DNA of 50,845 bases from NCBI GenBank assembly GCA_036504075.1, contig DASXVX010000002.1:1-50845 (forward strand). Reading direction: 5' to 3'. Below the pieces are notes generated by a model. It was not told the DNA's origin, ran no database searches, and saw only the letters and a list, made by a program, of their open reading frames with translations. Below are positions 34,281 through 42,708 of the stretch, in pieces (positions within the stretch are counted from its first letter, which is position 1; every line of letters begins with the position of its first letter). Made by a program: the position numbers and the translations under genes. Origin of the DNA: DASXVX01 sp036504075 (lineage in GTDB: Bacteria; Bacillota; Sulfobacillia; Symbiobacteriales; Symbiobacteriaceae).

Positions 34281-34321
34281 TGACAGATGTCCCTCGGGGG
34301 TGACCCGAGGGACATCTGTCA
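34281..34321 (-). terminator. Perfect 18-base hairpin beginning at the response-regulator stop codon
   Basis: TGACAGATGTCCCTCGGG (34281-34298) is exactly complementary to 34304-34321 with a five-base loop. On the minus strand the first arm starts with the TGA stop of the NarL-type regulator and the second is followed by TTTGCTG. Probably a terminator, unusually long and fused to the stop codon. Confidence 0.7.
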
Positions 34322-35083
34322 CTGTGCATCCACCAGATTACAGCGGACGGCGTAGGCGGCGGCTTCAGCCCGGTTATGCAGGTGGAGCTTCGCCAGCAGT
34401 ATGCTCACGTAGTTGCGAATGGTCTTTTCGGCAAAGTTGAGTCGGTCCGCGATCTCCCGGTTTGTGTGCCCGGCCGCAATCAGGCGCAGGAGTGCGAGGT
34501 CCAGGTCCGTGAGGCCGTGATCCGACTGCGCCGGCACCGGGGGACGCCGTGCGGGGGGCGTTGCGGGTGGCGGAGCGGCAACCATCGCGGGCGGCGTTTC
34601 GGCAGGATGCTGAGGGGGTTTCGTAGCTGCGCCCCCGCCGCCGGCCAGGCGCCTCATCGCCAGCGCCACGGAGGCGCCGAGTGAAGGGTCGAGGAACGAC
34701 TCACCGCGCGCCACCACCCGGACCGCTTCGACCAGGTTTGTATCTTCCAGGTTCTTGAGCACATACCCACGGGCACCGGCCAACATGGCGTCTGCCAGCG
34801 CATCTTCATCCGGGAACGATGTCAAAAACACCACGCCCGTCCGGGGCGCTGCTTCGAGGATGCGCCTGCACGCTTCGATCCCACCGATTCCCGGCATTCG
34901 TACGTCCATGATGACGATATCCGGCACATGCTGCGTTGCGAGCCGGATCGCGGCCTCCCCGTTAGCCGCTTCAGCGACGACACAAAAGTCCGGAAAATCC
35001 GACAGCAGCGCGACCAATCCCCTGCGGACCACGCCATGATCATCTACGACGAGAATTCGGTGCGGTGCCATGGTCTCGCTCAT
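34319..35083 (-). CDS. NarL/LuxR-family response regulator
   Basis: A 254-residue regulator. The receiver (about 8-125) has the acidic DD at 14-15, phospho-acceptor D60 in IVIMDVRMPGIGG, T/S in VFLTSFPDEDAL and K in GYVLKNLED. A long Ala/Pro-rich linker (about 150-185, with PPATPPARRPPVP) precedes the LuxR-type helix-turn-helix DLALLRLIAAGHTNREIADRL followed by FAEKTIRNYVSILLAKL. The linker is far longer than the usual ten residues. The start overlaps the histidine kinase stop by 4 bases, so the two are co-translated. The target genes are unknown; no gene lies downstream in the operon. Confidence 0.92.
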   Translation of the reverse strand: MSETMAPHRILVVDDHGVVRRGLVALLSDFPDFCVVAEAANGEAAIRLATQHVPDIVIMDVRMPGIGGIEACRRILEAAPRTGVVFLTSFPDEDALADAMLAGARGYVLKNLEDTNLVEAVRVVARGESFLDPSLGASVALAMRRLAGGGGAATKPPQHPAETPPAMVAAPPPATPPARRPPVPAQSDHGLTDLDLALLRLIAAGHTNREIADRLNFAEKTIRNYVSILLAKLHLHNRAEAAAYAVRCNLVDAQ

Positions 35084-36582
35084 GGTCTGGAAGCCTCCTC
35101 AGCAGTGCGCTGCGTCCACCAAATGGTCTCAGGAAGCGGGATTTGAAAGAGCAGGCGGGTGCCATGGCCCGGTGAACTCTCGACCCGAAAAGCGCCGCCC
35201 AGGCGCTCGGTCCGGTAACGCATATTCCGCAATCCATTGTGGGACGACCCGCCCTCAATGTCCGGGCCGAGCACTTCGACCGGGCTAAAGCCCACGCCGT
35301 TATCCTCGATGCGCAGCAGCACCGTCTCGTCCTGGAGGGCCAGCAACGTTGTCACCAGGCTCGCCTGGGAGTGCCGTGCGGCGTTGGACAAGCCTTCCCG
35401 GATCAGGGCAAGCAATTCCTTGCGAAAAGCGGTGGGAACCAACACGCCGGCTTCCGGCCCTTCAAACCCTTCGGTCGAGAAAGTCACCGGCAGGCCGGTA
35501 ACGCGGGAGTACTGGCCGATGTAGTCGTGTGCCGTAGAAGCGAGGCTTAGCAGTGGAACCTGGTCCTGGTGCAGATCCGTGATGGCGTGGCGCAAATCCC
35601 AGATGGCCCCGCTTAACTGGGTCGTAATTTCGGCCAGGGTTGCCTCAACGTTATCGGACTTTGTGAGACGCTTGTTGAGTGTCCCCAGCCCCAGCCCGAC
35701 GCCATATAGCGTCTGCAGGATGCCGTCGTGCAGTTCACGGGCGATCCGCTCCCGCTCGCGCAGGGTAGCCCGTTCCTCTTCCGATTGGAATATGCGTCTT
35801 GTCGTCTCCACGCTGAAGACACTCATCAACCGGATCGTCGCGAACACGATGCCAATCGCCGTGAGCCCGCGGAACACTTCCACCGGAATGCCCACGGTCC
35901 GCACGAACATCTCGGTATTGAGAAAGCTGGCCGGCCAGAACGCCTGCGACGGGACCACCAGCCCGGCCGTCAACCCATACAGGGCAAAGAACCCGGCACT
36001 GAGATACAGATCGCGAAGATAACGGTGCAACTGATCCCGCCGGAGGTCTTCGCCCTGGCGAAGCAACCCAAATGCCACGATCAGGCCCGACGGCAGGCCT
36101 AACATATAGCGGGACCAAACCTCAGAGACCCAGTACCAGGTATTGAGGCCGCTGTCCTGATAGACCAGTGGGTAGAAAAAGAAGGCCAGGAGCCAGATCA
36201 CGGTCAGTGCCGGTGCGAGTCCGCTCAGTGCGAGAGCGGTGACCCGAGAACGGCCTGACACCAGCAACCCCAGGCCAAAGTGCATGAGAAACCCGAAGGA
36301 GACGGCACCCAGAATGGTCCGGGCCCCCCAGAGCGCTGCAACCGTAATGGACTGATCCGGACGGGCCTGCAGCGGAATGAACACCAGGCCCCAGTCGGCC
36401 AGGGCGTGGATCAGCGCGAACACCGCCAGCGCCCACAGTCTGCGGGCGAGCCGGTACCGGCTCCCCAGCCGTGGCTGAATGCTGATGACCAGCGCCAGCG
36501 AAAAGAACGAGAGACCGTACACGAACCGGACGATGACGATATTGTCTATGAGCCACATGCGAATGGCGATCATCACCTTCAT
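35080..36582 (-). CDS. Membrane sensor histidine kinase (HisKA_3 type)
   Basis: A 500-residue kinase. About seven membrane helices in residues 8-235 form the input region (for example FVYGLSFFSLALVISI, ALAVFALIHALADWGLVFI, TILGAVSFGFLMHFGLGLLV, AFFALYGLTAGLVV-like stretches), with no known sensor domain. The dimerisation/phospho-acceptor region is RERERIARELHDGILQTLYG with H285. The HATPase_c domain has EGLSNAARHSQAS, IEDNGVGFSPVEV and HNGLRNMRYRTERLGG, with all ATP-binding motifs present. The ATG at 36582 lacks a good ribosome site; an ATG eight codons later (36558) is possible. A strong GGAGGAG at 36620-36626 serves only a three-codon ORF. Pairs with the NarL-type regulator. Confidence 0.9.
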   Translation of the reverse strand: MKVMIAIRMWLIDNIVIVRFVYGLSFFSLALVISIQPRLGSRYRLARRLWALAVFALIHALADWGLVFIPLQARPDQSITVAALWGARTILGAVSFGFLMHFGLGLLVSGRSRVTALALSGLAPALTVIWLLAFFFYPLVYQDSGLNTWYWVSEVWSRYMLGLPSGLIVAFGLLRQGEDLRRDQLHRYLRDLYLSAGFFALYGLTAGLVVPSQAFWPASFLNTEMFVRTVGIPVEVFRGLTAIGIVFATIRLMSVFSVETTRRIFQSEEERATLRERERIARELHDGILQTLYGVGLGLGTLNKRLTKSDNVEATLAEITTQLSGAIWDLRHAITDLHQDQVPLLSLASTAHDYIGQYSRVTGLPVTFSTEGFEGPEAGVLVPTAFRKELLALIREGLSNAARHSQASLVTTLLALQDETVLLRIEDNGVGFSPVEVLGPDIEGGSSHNGLRNMRYRTERLGGAFRVESSPGHGTRLLFQIPLPETIWWTQRTAEEASRP

Positions 36583-36636
36583 ATGCGGGGGTGCGCTTAG
36601 GTTCTACAGCCACATCGGCTCCTCCTGCCAATATGA

Positions 36637-37737
36637 TCACTGAACCGGTCCCACCGCCGTGACCACCCAACCCGCGGCGGTGCGCTTGAGGTCGAGTTTT
36701 ACCACCGGAATCATGCCTTTCGTCACCTGGGCCGTGGCCGTGCCGGTGGTCACCGCGGGCGCCGGGCCCTGGTTGGCGGCCGGCAGGGCGGACCAGTACA
36801 GGTACTCCGGCTTGGAGCTGACGCTGATGGCGTTGGGCGGGCTAATCTGCACGGCGGGGTCGTCCAGCTTTAGCCGGCGGGCGGCGGCGACCGCTTCCGG
36901 CGTCGCCACCTTGGCCAGCCAGTCGTCCTTCTTCTGCTGCAAGGCGCCGAAGAAGACGCTCACGGTGTAGGCCGGGTCCGGCACCACCCGCTCGGCGGCC
37001 ACGTTAAAGCCGTAATCCTTGCGCTCATAGAGCCACTGGTAGTTGGTGGGGATGGCGTAGTTGGCGGGCCAGGCCAGCGGCACGTCTTTGACGTTGCGGG
37101 CCAGCACCAGCACGTGCTTCGGGTCCAGCAGCGTTGCGCCGAAGTGGTCGTACGTGGGTGACTGGTAGAGCAACTGCCACTCGTTGCCCTTCAGGCGCAG
37201 CAGCCCGAAGGAGCCGTAATGACCGGTGCCCTCCGCCTCCGTGTCGAACAGGACCTCACGCCCGGCTCCACCTTCCGACTGGGCGAGGATTCGGGTCATG
37301 TCGCTGAACTTCGGGAAGTTGACCGCCTGCCACTGATTCCCCTGGCGCCAGAGAATGGCCCGCTGGGGCGTGAAACGCAGGCCGACCAGCACCAGCGGCT
37401 CCCCGTCCTTGTTGATGTCGAACGTGAGGCAACTCGACTTTTTGCGGGCGGCCTCCAGGGTCTCCTTCAGTCCACTCGGCTCCACGGGTGAAACCAGCGT
37501 GAGCAGGGCGTCGACGAAGGCGGTCGGGGGGATGTCTTTCTTCATGGCCTGCGCATCCTTGCAGAGGTCCTCCAGGGAGACCTTGGCGCCGGTACCGGGC
37601 GTGGAGACGGCGACGGGAACGGGTTCCGGTGCGGGCGCCGCAGGTGCAGACGGGGTCGCCGGAGCCGGGGCGGATACGCCACCGCAGCCGGCCAAGAGCA
37701 GACAAAGCGAAATGATGAAGAGGCGCGCGGCACGCAC
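36637..37737 (-). CDS. Predicted lipoprotein, unknown function
   Basis: A 366-residue lipoprotein. The signal ends in LLLAGC with lipobox cysteine C18, followed by an Ala/Pro/Ser-rich tether of about 40 residues. The rest is predicted mixed alpha/beta without a recognised domain; SSCLTFDINKDGEPLVLVGLRF has an FG-GAP-like look, then GQWQAVNFPKFSDMT-type beta strands (residues about 90-180) and a helical segment DDWLAKVATPEAVAAARRL. The GTG at 37737 has AAAGGAG eight bases upstream. It lies 35 bases after the large anti-sigma gene and may belong to its operon, thus to the sigma regulon. No enzyme motif found. Confidence 0.8.
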   Translation of the reverse strand: MRAARLFIISLCLLLAGCGGVSAPAPATPSAPAAPAPEPVPVAVSTPGTGAKVSLEDLCKDAQAMKKDIPPTAFVDALLTLVSPVEPSGLKETLEAARKKSSCLTFDINKDGEPLVLVGLRFTPQRAILWRQGNQWQAVNFPKFSDMTRILAQSEGGAGREVLFDTEAEGTGHYGSFGLLRLKGNEWQLLYQSPTYDHFGATLLDPKHVLVLARNVKDVPLAWPANYAIPTNYQWLYERKDYGFNVAAERVVPDPAYTVSVFFGALQQKKDDWLAKVATPEAVAAARRLKLDDPAVQISPPNAISVSSKPEYLYWSALPAANQGPAPAVTTGTATAQVTKGMIPVVKLDLKRTAAGWVVTAVGPVQ

Positions 37738-37772
37738 GGGAACCACTCCTTTCAATTTCGGACGCTCCCGGA

Positions 37773-39530
37773 TTAGCGGGAGACGGTAGCGGCGATTTTC
37801 AACAGGTCATCCTTGTGCAAATCCGGCCCGGACAGGGCGACGTAGGTGCCGTCCTGGTCCCACCAGAGGATCGGGCCGCCGTACTCCGGTTGGATGCTCA
37901 GGTAGTGGCCGGTCAGCCCGCCCGGCAGCGGGACCGACTCGCCGGTCTTGCGGCCGTCGGCGTCCAGGCAGCAGCCGGCGGGGCCGTTCACCACGAGGAG
38001 CGCCGGGCGGCCGTCGAAAGTTCGGTAGTCCACATGGATGACGTCGGCCGGCTGCTCCCCGCCGGTGGGCGCTCCGGGCGTCAGCCCGGCGGGCGTGGCG
38101 GGCATGCGTATCGGGTAGGCGAGGCGGGTGCGGAGTTCCGCGTGCGTCCAGGCGCCGGGGTTGTCCAGCGGGGCGTGGCCGCCCGGCACCGGCGCCAGGG
38201 AAAGCGCCATGCTGACCAGATCAGCCTTGGAAAGGTCGTGGCTGGAGAGGCTGACTCGGGTGCCGTCCCGCACCAGGGTGACGACGGCGGTGCCGCCCGT
38301 GCCGTCTGCCAGCACGACGCCCGGCGAATACCAGCCAATGAGCGGGCCGATGACCACCGGCTCGTCCGTAGGCTTCGGCCGGACGGCGTCCGACCGGGTC
38401 GCTTTGCGCAGGTGCAGGGCGACGCCGTGGGGCACGGGTTCCTGTCCCGCCTCCGCCGCCGGCGCGTAGTCAAGGTCGATGCCGGTGGGCGTCAGGCGGG
38501 GCGCCTGCGGCGCCATACCGGCCGGCACGGCCTGCGGGGCGAAGAGCGGGTATTCAGCCTGAGCCGCCAGGGTAGAGAGTTGCTGGGCGGCCTGGTTGTT
38601 CGTCTGGGGTCGCTGGTCGTAAACCAGGGTGCCGGCCGGCGGCTGGAAGGTGAAGAGGCCGGGGTCCAGCGCGGCATCGTAGGCCAGGGCGGTCACTTCC
38701 CGCCGTCCGGCCAACTTGCCGGCTGCGTCGTAATACTCGTCTTTCAGCACGAAGTAGGTCTGCTTGTCCACCCAGAGCACGCTTCGGCCGGGAGGGCTCA
38801 CGGATTTGGTCGGACAGACGGGCAGCCCCATGTCGATCACGTACACCGCCCGACCGGCCACGGTCCCGGTGCCGGTAATCACCGGATTATAGCATTCCCC
38901 GACCTGCTCAAGCAGAGCGGGCAGACTGGAGACGTGGGCGCCAACGTAGGTAAGCCCGGCCTGCCCCTGCCTGAACCAGGACCCGGTGATCGTGAGGCGG
39001 TTGTCCGCCTGGTCGTACGACCAGACCGTCTGGCCGTCGCTCACCAGGGTGGTCATTCGTCCGCCCGGCGCCGGGGCGCGAACCTCGATGCGAAACTGGT
39101 CCGGCGCCTGGTACCAGCGCTTGATTTCATAAGGGGCGTTCCGGCCTTCAGACTCCGTCATGGCGAAGCTGCGCAGGCCGGTGACGGCGGGCATCGAGGC
39201 GGCGTCCCAGACCTTGCCCACGATTTCCGCCGCACTGACCGCCGGGGGCCGGACTGTCCAGACATAGACCGCTGTCAACGCCAGGACCGCCACGGCGGCC
39301 ACAGAGGCGAGCCGGAAGCGGGGCCACCAGCGGGGGGCGGATTCAGGCGTCGGGCGGGGTTCAGCTTTCATCGGGGGGGCCGCCTCCGCGGGGCCGGTTC
39401 CAGCCGCCGCCTGCCGCTCCGCCAGCCGTCGCTGGATCGCCGGCCACAGGTCCACGTCGTCCGGCACCCCCTGCTCGATGTGGTGCTTCAGCACCCGGGC
39501 GACGGTCTCGTCACGTTTTTGCTCTTGCAT
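37773..39530 (-). CDS. Large anti-sigma-like membrane protein with LolA/RseB-like ectodomain
   Basis: A 585-residue protein. The first 70 residues are cytoplasmic and include DLWPAIQRRLAERQAA, analogous to LTVWERVKPVI of the shorter anti-sigma at 365. One helix lies at about 73-93. The extracytoplasmic part starts with a LolA/RseB-like fold (about 100-280: EIVGKVWDAASMP, then MTTLVSDGQTVWSYDQADN and VLWVDKQTYFVLKDEYYD), followed by two or more DUF4367-like stretches to the C-terminus. The ATG at 39530 has GAGGGGG; the frame continues upstream into the sigma gene and is not used. It lies 13 bases after the ECF sigma gene and probably inhibits it. The lipid- or carrier-binding role is inferred from fold resemblance. 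Confidence 0.8.
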   Translation of the reverse strand: MQEQKRDETVARVLKHHIEQGVPDDVDLWPAIQRRLAERQAAAGTGPAEAAPPMKAEPRPTPESAPRWWPRFRLASVAAVAVLALTAVYVWTVRPPAVSAAEIVGKVWDAASMPAVTGLRSFAMTESEGRNAPYEIKRWYQAPDQFRIEVRAPAPGGRMTTLVSDGQTVWSYDQADNRLTITGSWFRQGQAGLTYVGAHVSSLPALLEQVGECYNPVITGTGTVAGRAVYVIDMGLPVCPTKSVSPPGRSVLWVDKQTYFVLKDEYYDAAGKLAGRREVTALAYDAALDPGLFTFQPPAGTLVYDQRPQTNNQAAQQLSTLAAQAEYPLFAPQAVPAGMAPQAPRLTPTGIDLDYAPAAEAGQEPVPHGVALHLRKATRSDAVRPKPTDEPVVIGPLIGWYSPGVVLADGTGGTAVVTLVRDGTRVSLSSHDLSKADLVSMALSLAPVPGGHAPLDNPGAWTHAELRTRLAYPIRMPATPAGLTPGAPTGGEQPADVIHVDYRTFDGRPALLVVNGPAGCCLDADGRKTGESVPLPGGLTGHYLSIQPEYGGPILWWDQDGTYVALSGPDLHKDDLLKIAATVSR

Positions 39531-39543
39531 GTATGTGCCCCCC

Positions 39544-40110
39544 TCAACGGACGTCCGGGGCGACGCCGGGACTCGGTGCCAGGTTTCGGCGAAGCTGCGC
39601 CCTTGCCGCATGGAGCCGCCACTTGACGGTCCCGAGGGGACAGGCCAGCGTCTGGGCCATTTCCGCCTCCCCCATCTCCAGGTAGTAGCGGAGCACCAGC
39701 ACGGCCCGCAGTTTCGGGGGCAACGCCTCCACCACGCCGGCGACCAGCAGCCGCAGTTCCCGCCGGATCGCTTCCTCCTCCGGCCCGGGCTCCTCGGCTG
39801 CCCGGCTGTCGAGCAGCTCCGGATCGTCCGACGGCGCCCGCCGGCGGGCGGACCGCACCGCCTTGAGCGCCCCGTTCACGACGATCCGGTAAAACCAGGG
39901 CGCAAACGGGCGCCGCCGGTCGTACTGCCCGATGTGGTCGTATACGGCCAAAAACGCATCGGACACCACGTCTTCGGCCGCCTGGCGCTCGCAAGTGATG
40001 GCGTAGGCCGTCCGGATCGCTTTGACCTGGTGCAGCCGCACCAGCGTCTCCAGCCCCCGGATGTCCCCGCGCTGCAGTTGCTCGACGGCGGCCTGCTCTT
40101 CGTAGTTCAC
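39544..40110 (-). CDS. RNA polymerase ECF sigma factor
   Basis: Sigma factor of 188 residues from the chosen GTG. Region 2: VRLHQVKAIRTAYAITCERQ, AEDVVSDAFLAVYDHI and FAPWFYRIVVNGALKAVR. Region 4: LPPKLRAVLVLRYYLEMGEAEMAQTL followed by LGTVKWRLHAARAQLRRNL. The GTG at 40110 (VNYEEQAAVEQLQRGD) gives a normal N-terminus with GAGAGGA 12 bases upstream; an in-frame ATG at 40158 would add 16 residues that do not look native. It heads an operon with the large anti-sigma gene and perhaps the lipoprotein at 36637. Confidence 0.92.
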   Translation of the reverse strand: MNYEEQAAVEQLQRGDIRGLETLVRLHQVKAIRTAYAITCERQAAEDVVSDAFLAVYDHIGQYDRRRPFAPWFYRIVVNGALKAVRSARRRAPSDDPELLDSRAAEEPGPEEEAIRRELRLLVAGVVEALPPKLRAVLVLRYYLEMGEAEMAQTLACPLGTVKWRLHAARAQLRRNLAPSPGVAPDVR

Positions 40111-40223
40111 CGCGGACTCGCATCCTCTCGAACCGTTTCTATATGGATTATCCACCAAGGCGGCGAAAGGTTGGCCTTTCCGCAGCGGAAAATTTTTCCC
40201 CGTCCCCGGTGTTCATGAGCCGC

Positions 40224-40460
40224 TCAAGGCCGTCTCGCAGTTGCACGCCCAAGGCTGTCAGGTCCAGTCACGGTGAGATCAGGTCTTGGATCGGAAGGAG
40301 CTTCGGCAGGAGTGGGCGGTGAAGCTTGCGAGCTACTCGTGGCAGCCGCAGGTTGGGTAGCTGAGGGCCGTTCTCCCTGTGGTGTAGGCTTGTCCGAAAC
40401 GGCTACCCGACCGCAACCGGCGAGGGCAATTAAAACGAGTGTGATAGCCAAACGTCGCAA
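40224..40460 (-). CDS. Small predicted lipoprotein, 78 aa
   Basis: A short protein with a clear lipoprotein signal: MRRLAITLVLIALAGC with lipobox cysteine C16. What follows is an unstructured Pro/Ala/Ser-rich segment (PAAATSSSQASPPTPAEAPSD). The TTG start has GAGGAG eight bases upstream, which supports real translation. The reading frame ends after a tether-like region without any folded domain, so this may be the front part of a lipoprotein whose main domain was lost; the adjacent stretch at 40492 is also a gene remnant. Confidence 0.5.
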   Translation of the reverse strand: MRRLAITLVLIALAGCGRVAVSDKPTPQGERPSATQPAAATSSSQASPPTPAEAPSDPRPDLTVTGPDSLGRATARRP

Positions 40461-40491
40461 CCTGACCGCTCCTCAATCCCTTTGAATCTCG

Positions 40492-40707
40492 GACTGGCAC
40501 GGCAACCGGGAGCGGTTCGCCGACCAGTTCTTCAGCAAGGACGCCCTCTTTCGCTACGTGCTGAAGACCCACCGGCGCCGGGAGTTCGAGGCGCTCTTCC
40601 GGCGGGGCGAGTACCCGCACCTGGCCGTTGTGCACCTGCGCTCCCCCGCGCGCCACGGAGCAGTGGCTGCGGGGCATTGAGGAACACAGCCAAAGCGTTC
40701 ATATCGG
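40492..40707 (+). pseudogene. Fragment of FlaR-like (topology modulation/adenylate-kinase-like) protein
   Basis: The plus-strand frame reads DWHGNRERFADQFFSKDALF, then RYVLKTHRRREFEALFRRGE and YPHLAVVHLRSP, the C-terminal half of the small P-loop kinases annotated as DNA topology modulation protein FlaR. An in-frame stop (TGA, 40483-40485) lies just upstream, and the N-terminal half with the Walker A loop is absent. After HLRSP a frameshift in the C/G-rich run near 40650 moves the ending (RATEQWLRGIEE) into another frame. It is therefore broken at both ends. Beyond it, 40710-40976 shows nothing recognisable. Confidence 0.65.
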
Positions 40708-40976
40708 GGACTCGTCGCGATGCGGCCCCGGCTGGCCATCTGTTGCGGCGGCCCGCCTTGGCGCCAACGCTGTACCTACCAGGTTCATGCAGAGCATCCC
40801 CAGCACAAGTCGCACTGAACAAACTCCGAAGTGTATCGTAGCTTCGGTTCAAGGTCGAACCTATCGAAAGATCGCGTGACGTGCAGTGGCTCTTCCAGCC
40901 TATTAATGGGCTCTGCGAGGTGAGGGGTAGCTCGGCTCCTCCTGAACGGACAACTGAAGACGCCGTAGATGTGCGA

Positions 40977-41006
40977 AGGCCGGCGGCCCGTGGAGGGCGC
41001 CGGCCT
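40977..41006 (-). terminator. Terminator-like hairpin after the DUF2785 gene
   Basis: AGGCCGGCG and CCC (40977-40989, one bulged G) pair with GGG and CGCCGGCCT (40995-41006). It lies 12 bases beyond the stop codon at 41019 on the minus strand. Only a weak T content follows. Confidence 0.55.
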
Positions 41007-41018
41007 GGGTGCTGCTGC

Positions 41019-41861
41019 CTAAGCGATGAACGAAACGTACGACCTGACGGCGCCGTGCAGGGCCTGCAACAGTGCGGCCCGAGTCGCCTCGGCCAGGTCC
41101 GGCTGATAGGTGACCATGAGATGCAGGGCGGCGAGGAACGCCACGAGGTTGTGCTGCCGCTCGTTGTCCCGGCCAGCGGAGAAGGCTTCCTTCATGGCCG
41201 GGGAGCCGGTCAGGGTTTCGGCCCAGGCGACCAGTGTTTCGTTGGGCAGCAGGTCACGCTGCAAGATAGCCATGACCGCCCGGCCCAGTCGGAACGCCTC
41301 CTTGTCATAGCAGGCATAGCCGGTGTGCGCCAGGAGCTTGCGGCTGATGGCGTCCAGCATGTCGGCCAGGTCGTCGTCGTTGGCGCGGGGGCTTCTGGCC
41401 AGCCAAGCCAGCAGGTCCGCCGTATGGGCGACCGAGTGCGCCCAGCCCTTGCCGGGCACGTAGCCCCGCAGATCGTGTTCGGTCGCCAGGTACTCAATCG
41501 CCGCCGCCTTCATGTGATGGAACTCTTCGCCCGTCAGGAATGCGGCCTGGGCGTCACAGTACAGCAGATTGGCCAGGATCAGCACGGAGAAGGTGCGAAG
41601 GAAAACGAGGTCGTTTTCACCCTGGCCCAAGCCCTGGCCCACGTTGACCAGCATCTGGGCGGTAATCCGGTGCAGGTCCTCCGGCGGGTAGTGACCGGCA
41701 TCCAGCCAGGTGCCGAGAATCTCCAGGCTAAGCTCGTCCCGCAGTTCCGGATCGACCGAGCCCAGGCCGGCCAGCAGCTCCGGCAGCAGCGCCTGCGGCG
41801 TGTAGCCGACCGGCACGTCGCAGCCGTTCGCTTTGATCGCTGCCCAAAATGCCTTATCCAT
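41019..41861 (-). CDS. DUF2785 family protein
   Basis: A 280-residue soluble all-helical protein. The family marks are the segment GKGWAHSVAHTADLLAWLARSP (about 137-158), the preceding DLRGYVPGKGW, and the C-terminal DNERQHNLVAFLAALHLMVTY. The DUF2785 family is found mainly in Firmicutes and its function is unknown. Residue composition and length are normal, and the gene appears intact. AAGGAG lies 12 bases before the ATG, a little far. No neighbour suggests a pathway. Confidence 0.87.
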   Translation of the reverse strand: MDKAFWAAIKANGCDVPVGYTPQALLPELLAGLGSVDPELRDELSLEILGTWLDAGHYPPEDLHRITAQMLVNVGQGLGQGENDLVFLRTFSVLILANLLYCDAQAAFLTGEEFHHMKAAAIEYLATEHDLRGYVPGKGWAHSVAHTADLLAWLARSPRANDDDLADMLDAISRKLLAHTGYACYDKEAFRLGRAVMAILQRDLLPNETLVAWAETLTGSPAMKEAFSAGRDNERQHNLVAFLAALHLMVTYQPDLAEATRAALLQALHGAVRSYVSFIA

Positions 41862-42105
41862 CGCGTTGCCACACTCCTTCTGGGTATCAGACGAGCGTTA
41901 GCCCAGACCAGTTCATCTCCGCATTCCAGGCAACTCTTCAGGCTCTCACCTACGCTCCACGAGACGCGCCCGAGCTGAAACGGAAACGGCTGCCGCCCTT
42001 AATAGGCCATGCAGCCGTACATTCGTCGGCCAGGGGAAGACGGCCCCTGGTTGCGGTTTCCGCCCGGGCCGGAGCCGCCCTGTGCGTGGGTCATGCCTGA
42101 CCCGC

Positions 42106-42672
42106 CTACGCAGTTCGCCCCCGCTTGACGAACGTGATTACCGCAATGACGACAGCCAGGGCGAGCGACCCGAACAACGTTGCGATGCTGCCCAAAATTG
42201 TGGCCATCAGCCGGCTGCCAAAGCCCTGGCCCACCGCCAGCACAATCTCCGGGCCGATACTGCTCCTTGGATAGGCAGCCGTCAGTATGTATGTCCCGGG
42301 TTGTCCGGCCTCAAACGCCAGAATGGAGCGGCCAGACCGTGAGCCAAGGCTGTAGTTCTGGCTCATGGTCGGTTCCGCGACCGCCACCGTCGCGCCGGAA
42401 TCCCTTGCGGCGACGGACACGGACAGGGGCGGCAACGCATCGGCGGTGCTGTATACCTTGCCGTCCATCACGCTCTGAAACTCGTAGAAGATCACATACG
42501 TTCCCGGTGTGTCCAACTGAAGTTGAATCTGACCAGGCGCCACACCCCGCTGAAAGCCCTTCTGAGCCCCTGTAATCCCGGACAGCAGCAACCAGACGAA
42601 TGCCGCCACTCCTGCCAAAAACACCGCCCCGGCCACGGCATACCACCAGCCGCCGGGCCTTGTCGCCTGCAA
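42106..42672 (-). CDS. Hypothetical membrane protein with two helices
   Basis: A 188-residue protein. Helix 1 is at about 8-31 (WWYAVAGAVFLAGVAAFVWLLL) and helix 2 near the C-terminus (MATILGSIATLFGSLALAVVIAVITFV). Between them is an extracytoplasmic beta-rich domain of about 110 residues (QIQLQLDTPGTYVIFYEF and AFEAGQPGTYILTAAY look like two copies of a PGTY-centred strand pair). The TTG at 42672 has AAAGGGG eight bases upstream; a GTG three codons earlier is also possible. It follows the MFS transporter by 36 bases and is probably co-transcribed. Function unknown. Confidence 0.7.
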   Translation of the reverse strand: MQATRPGGWWYAVAGAVFLAGVAAFVWLLLSGITGAQKGFQRGVAPGQIQLQLDTPGTYVIFYEFQSVMDGKVYSTADALPPLSVSVAARDSGATVAVAEPTMSQNYSLGSRSGRSILAFEAGQPGTYILTAAYPRSSIGPEIVLAVGQGFGSRLMATILGSIATLFGSLALAVVIAVITFVKRGRTA

Positions 42673-42708
42673 TGCCCACACCCCTTTCTCCCAAAGACCC
42701 CGCTCCGG

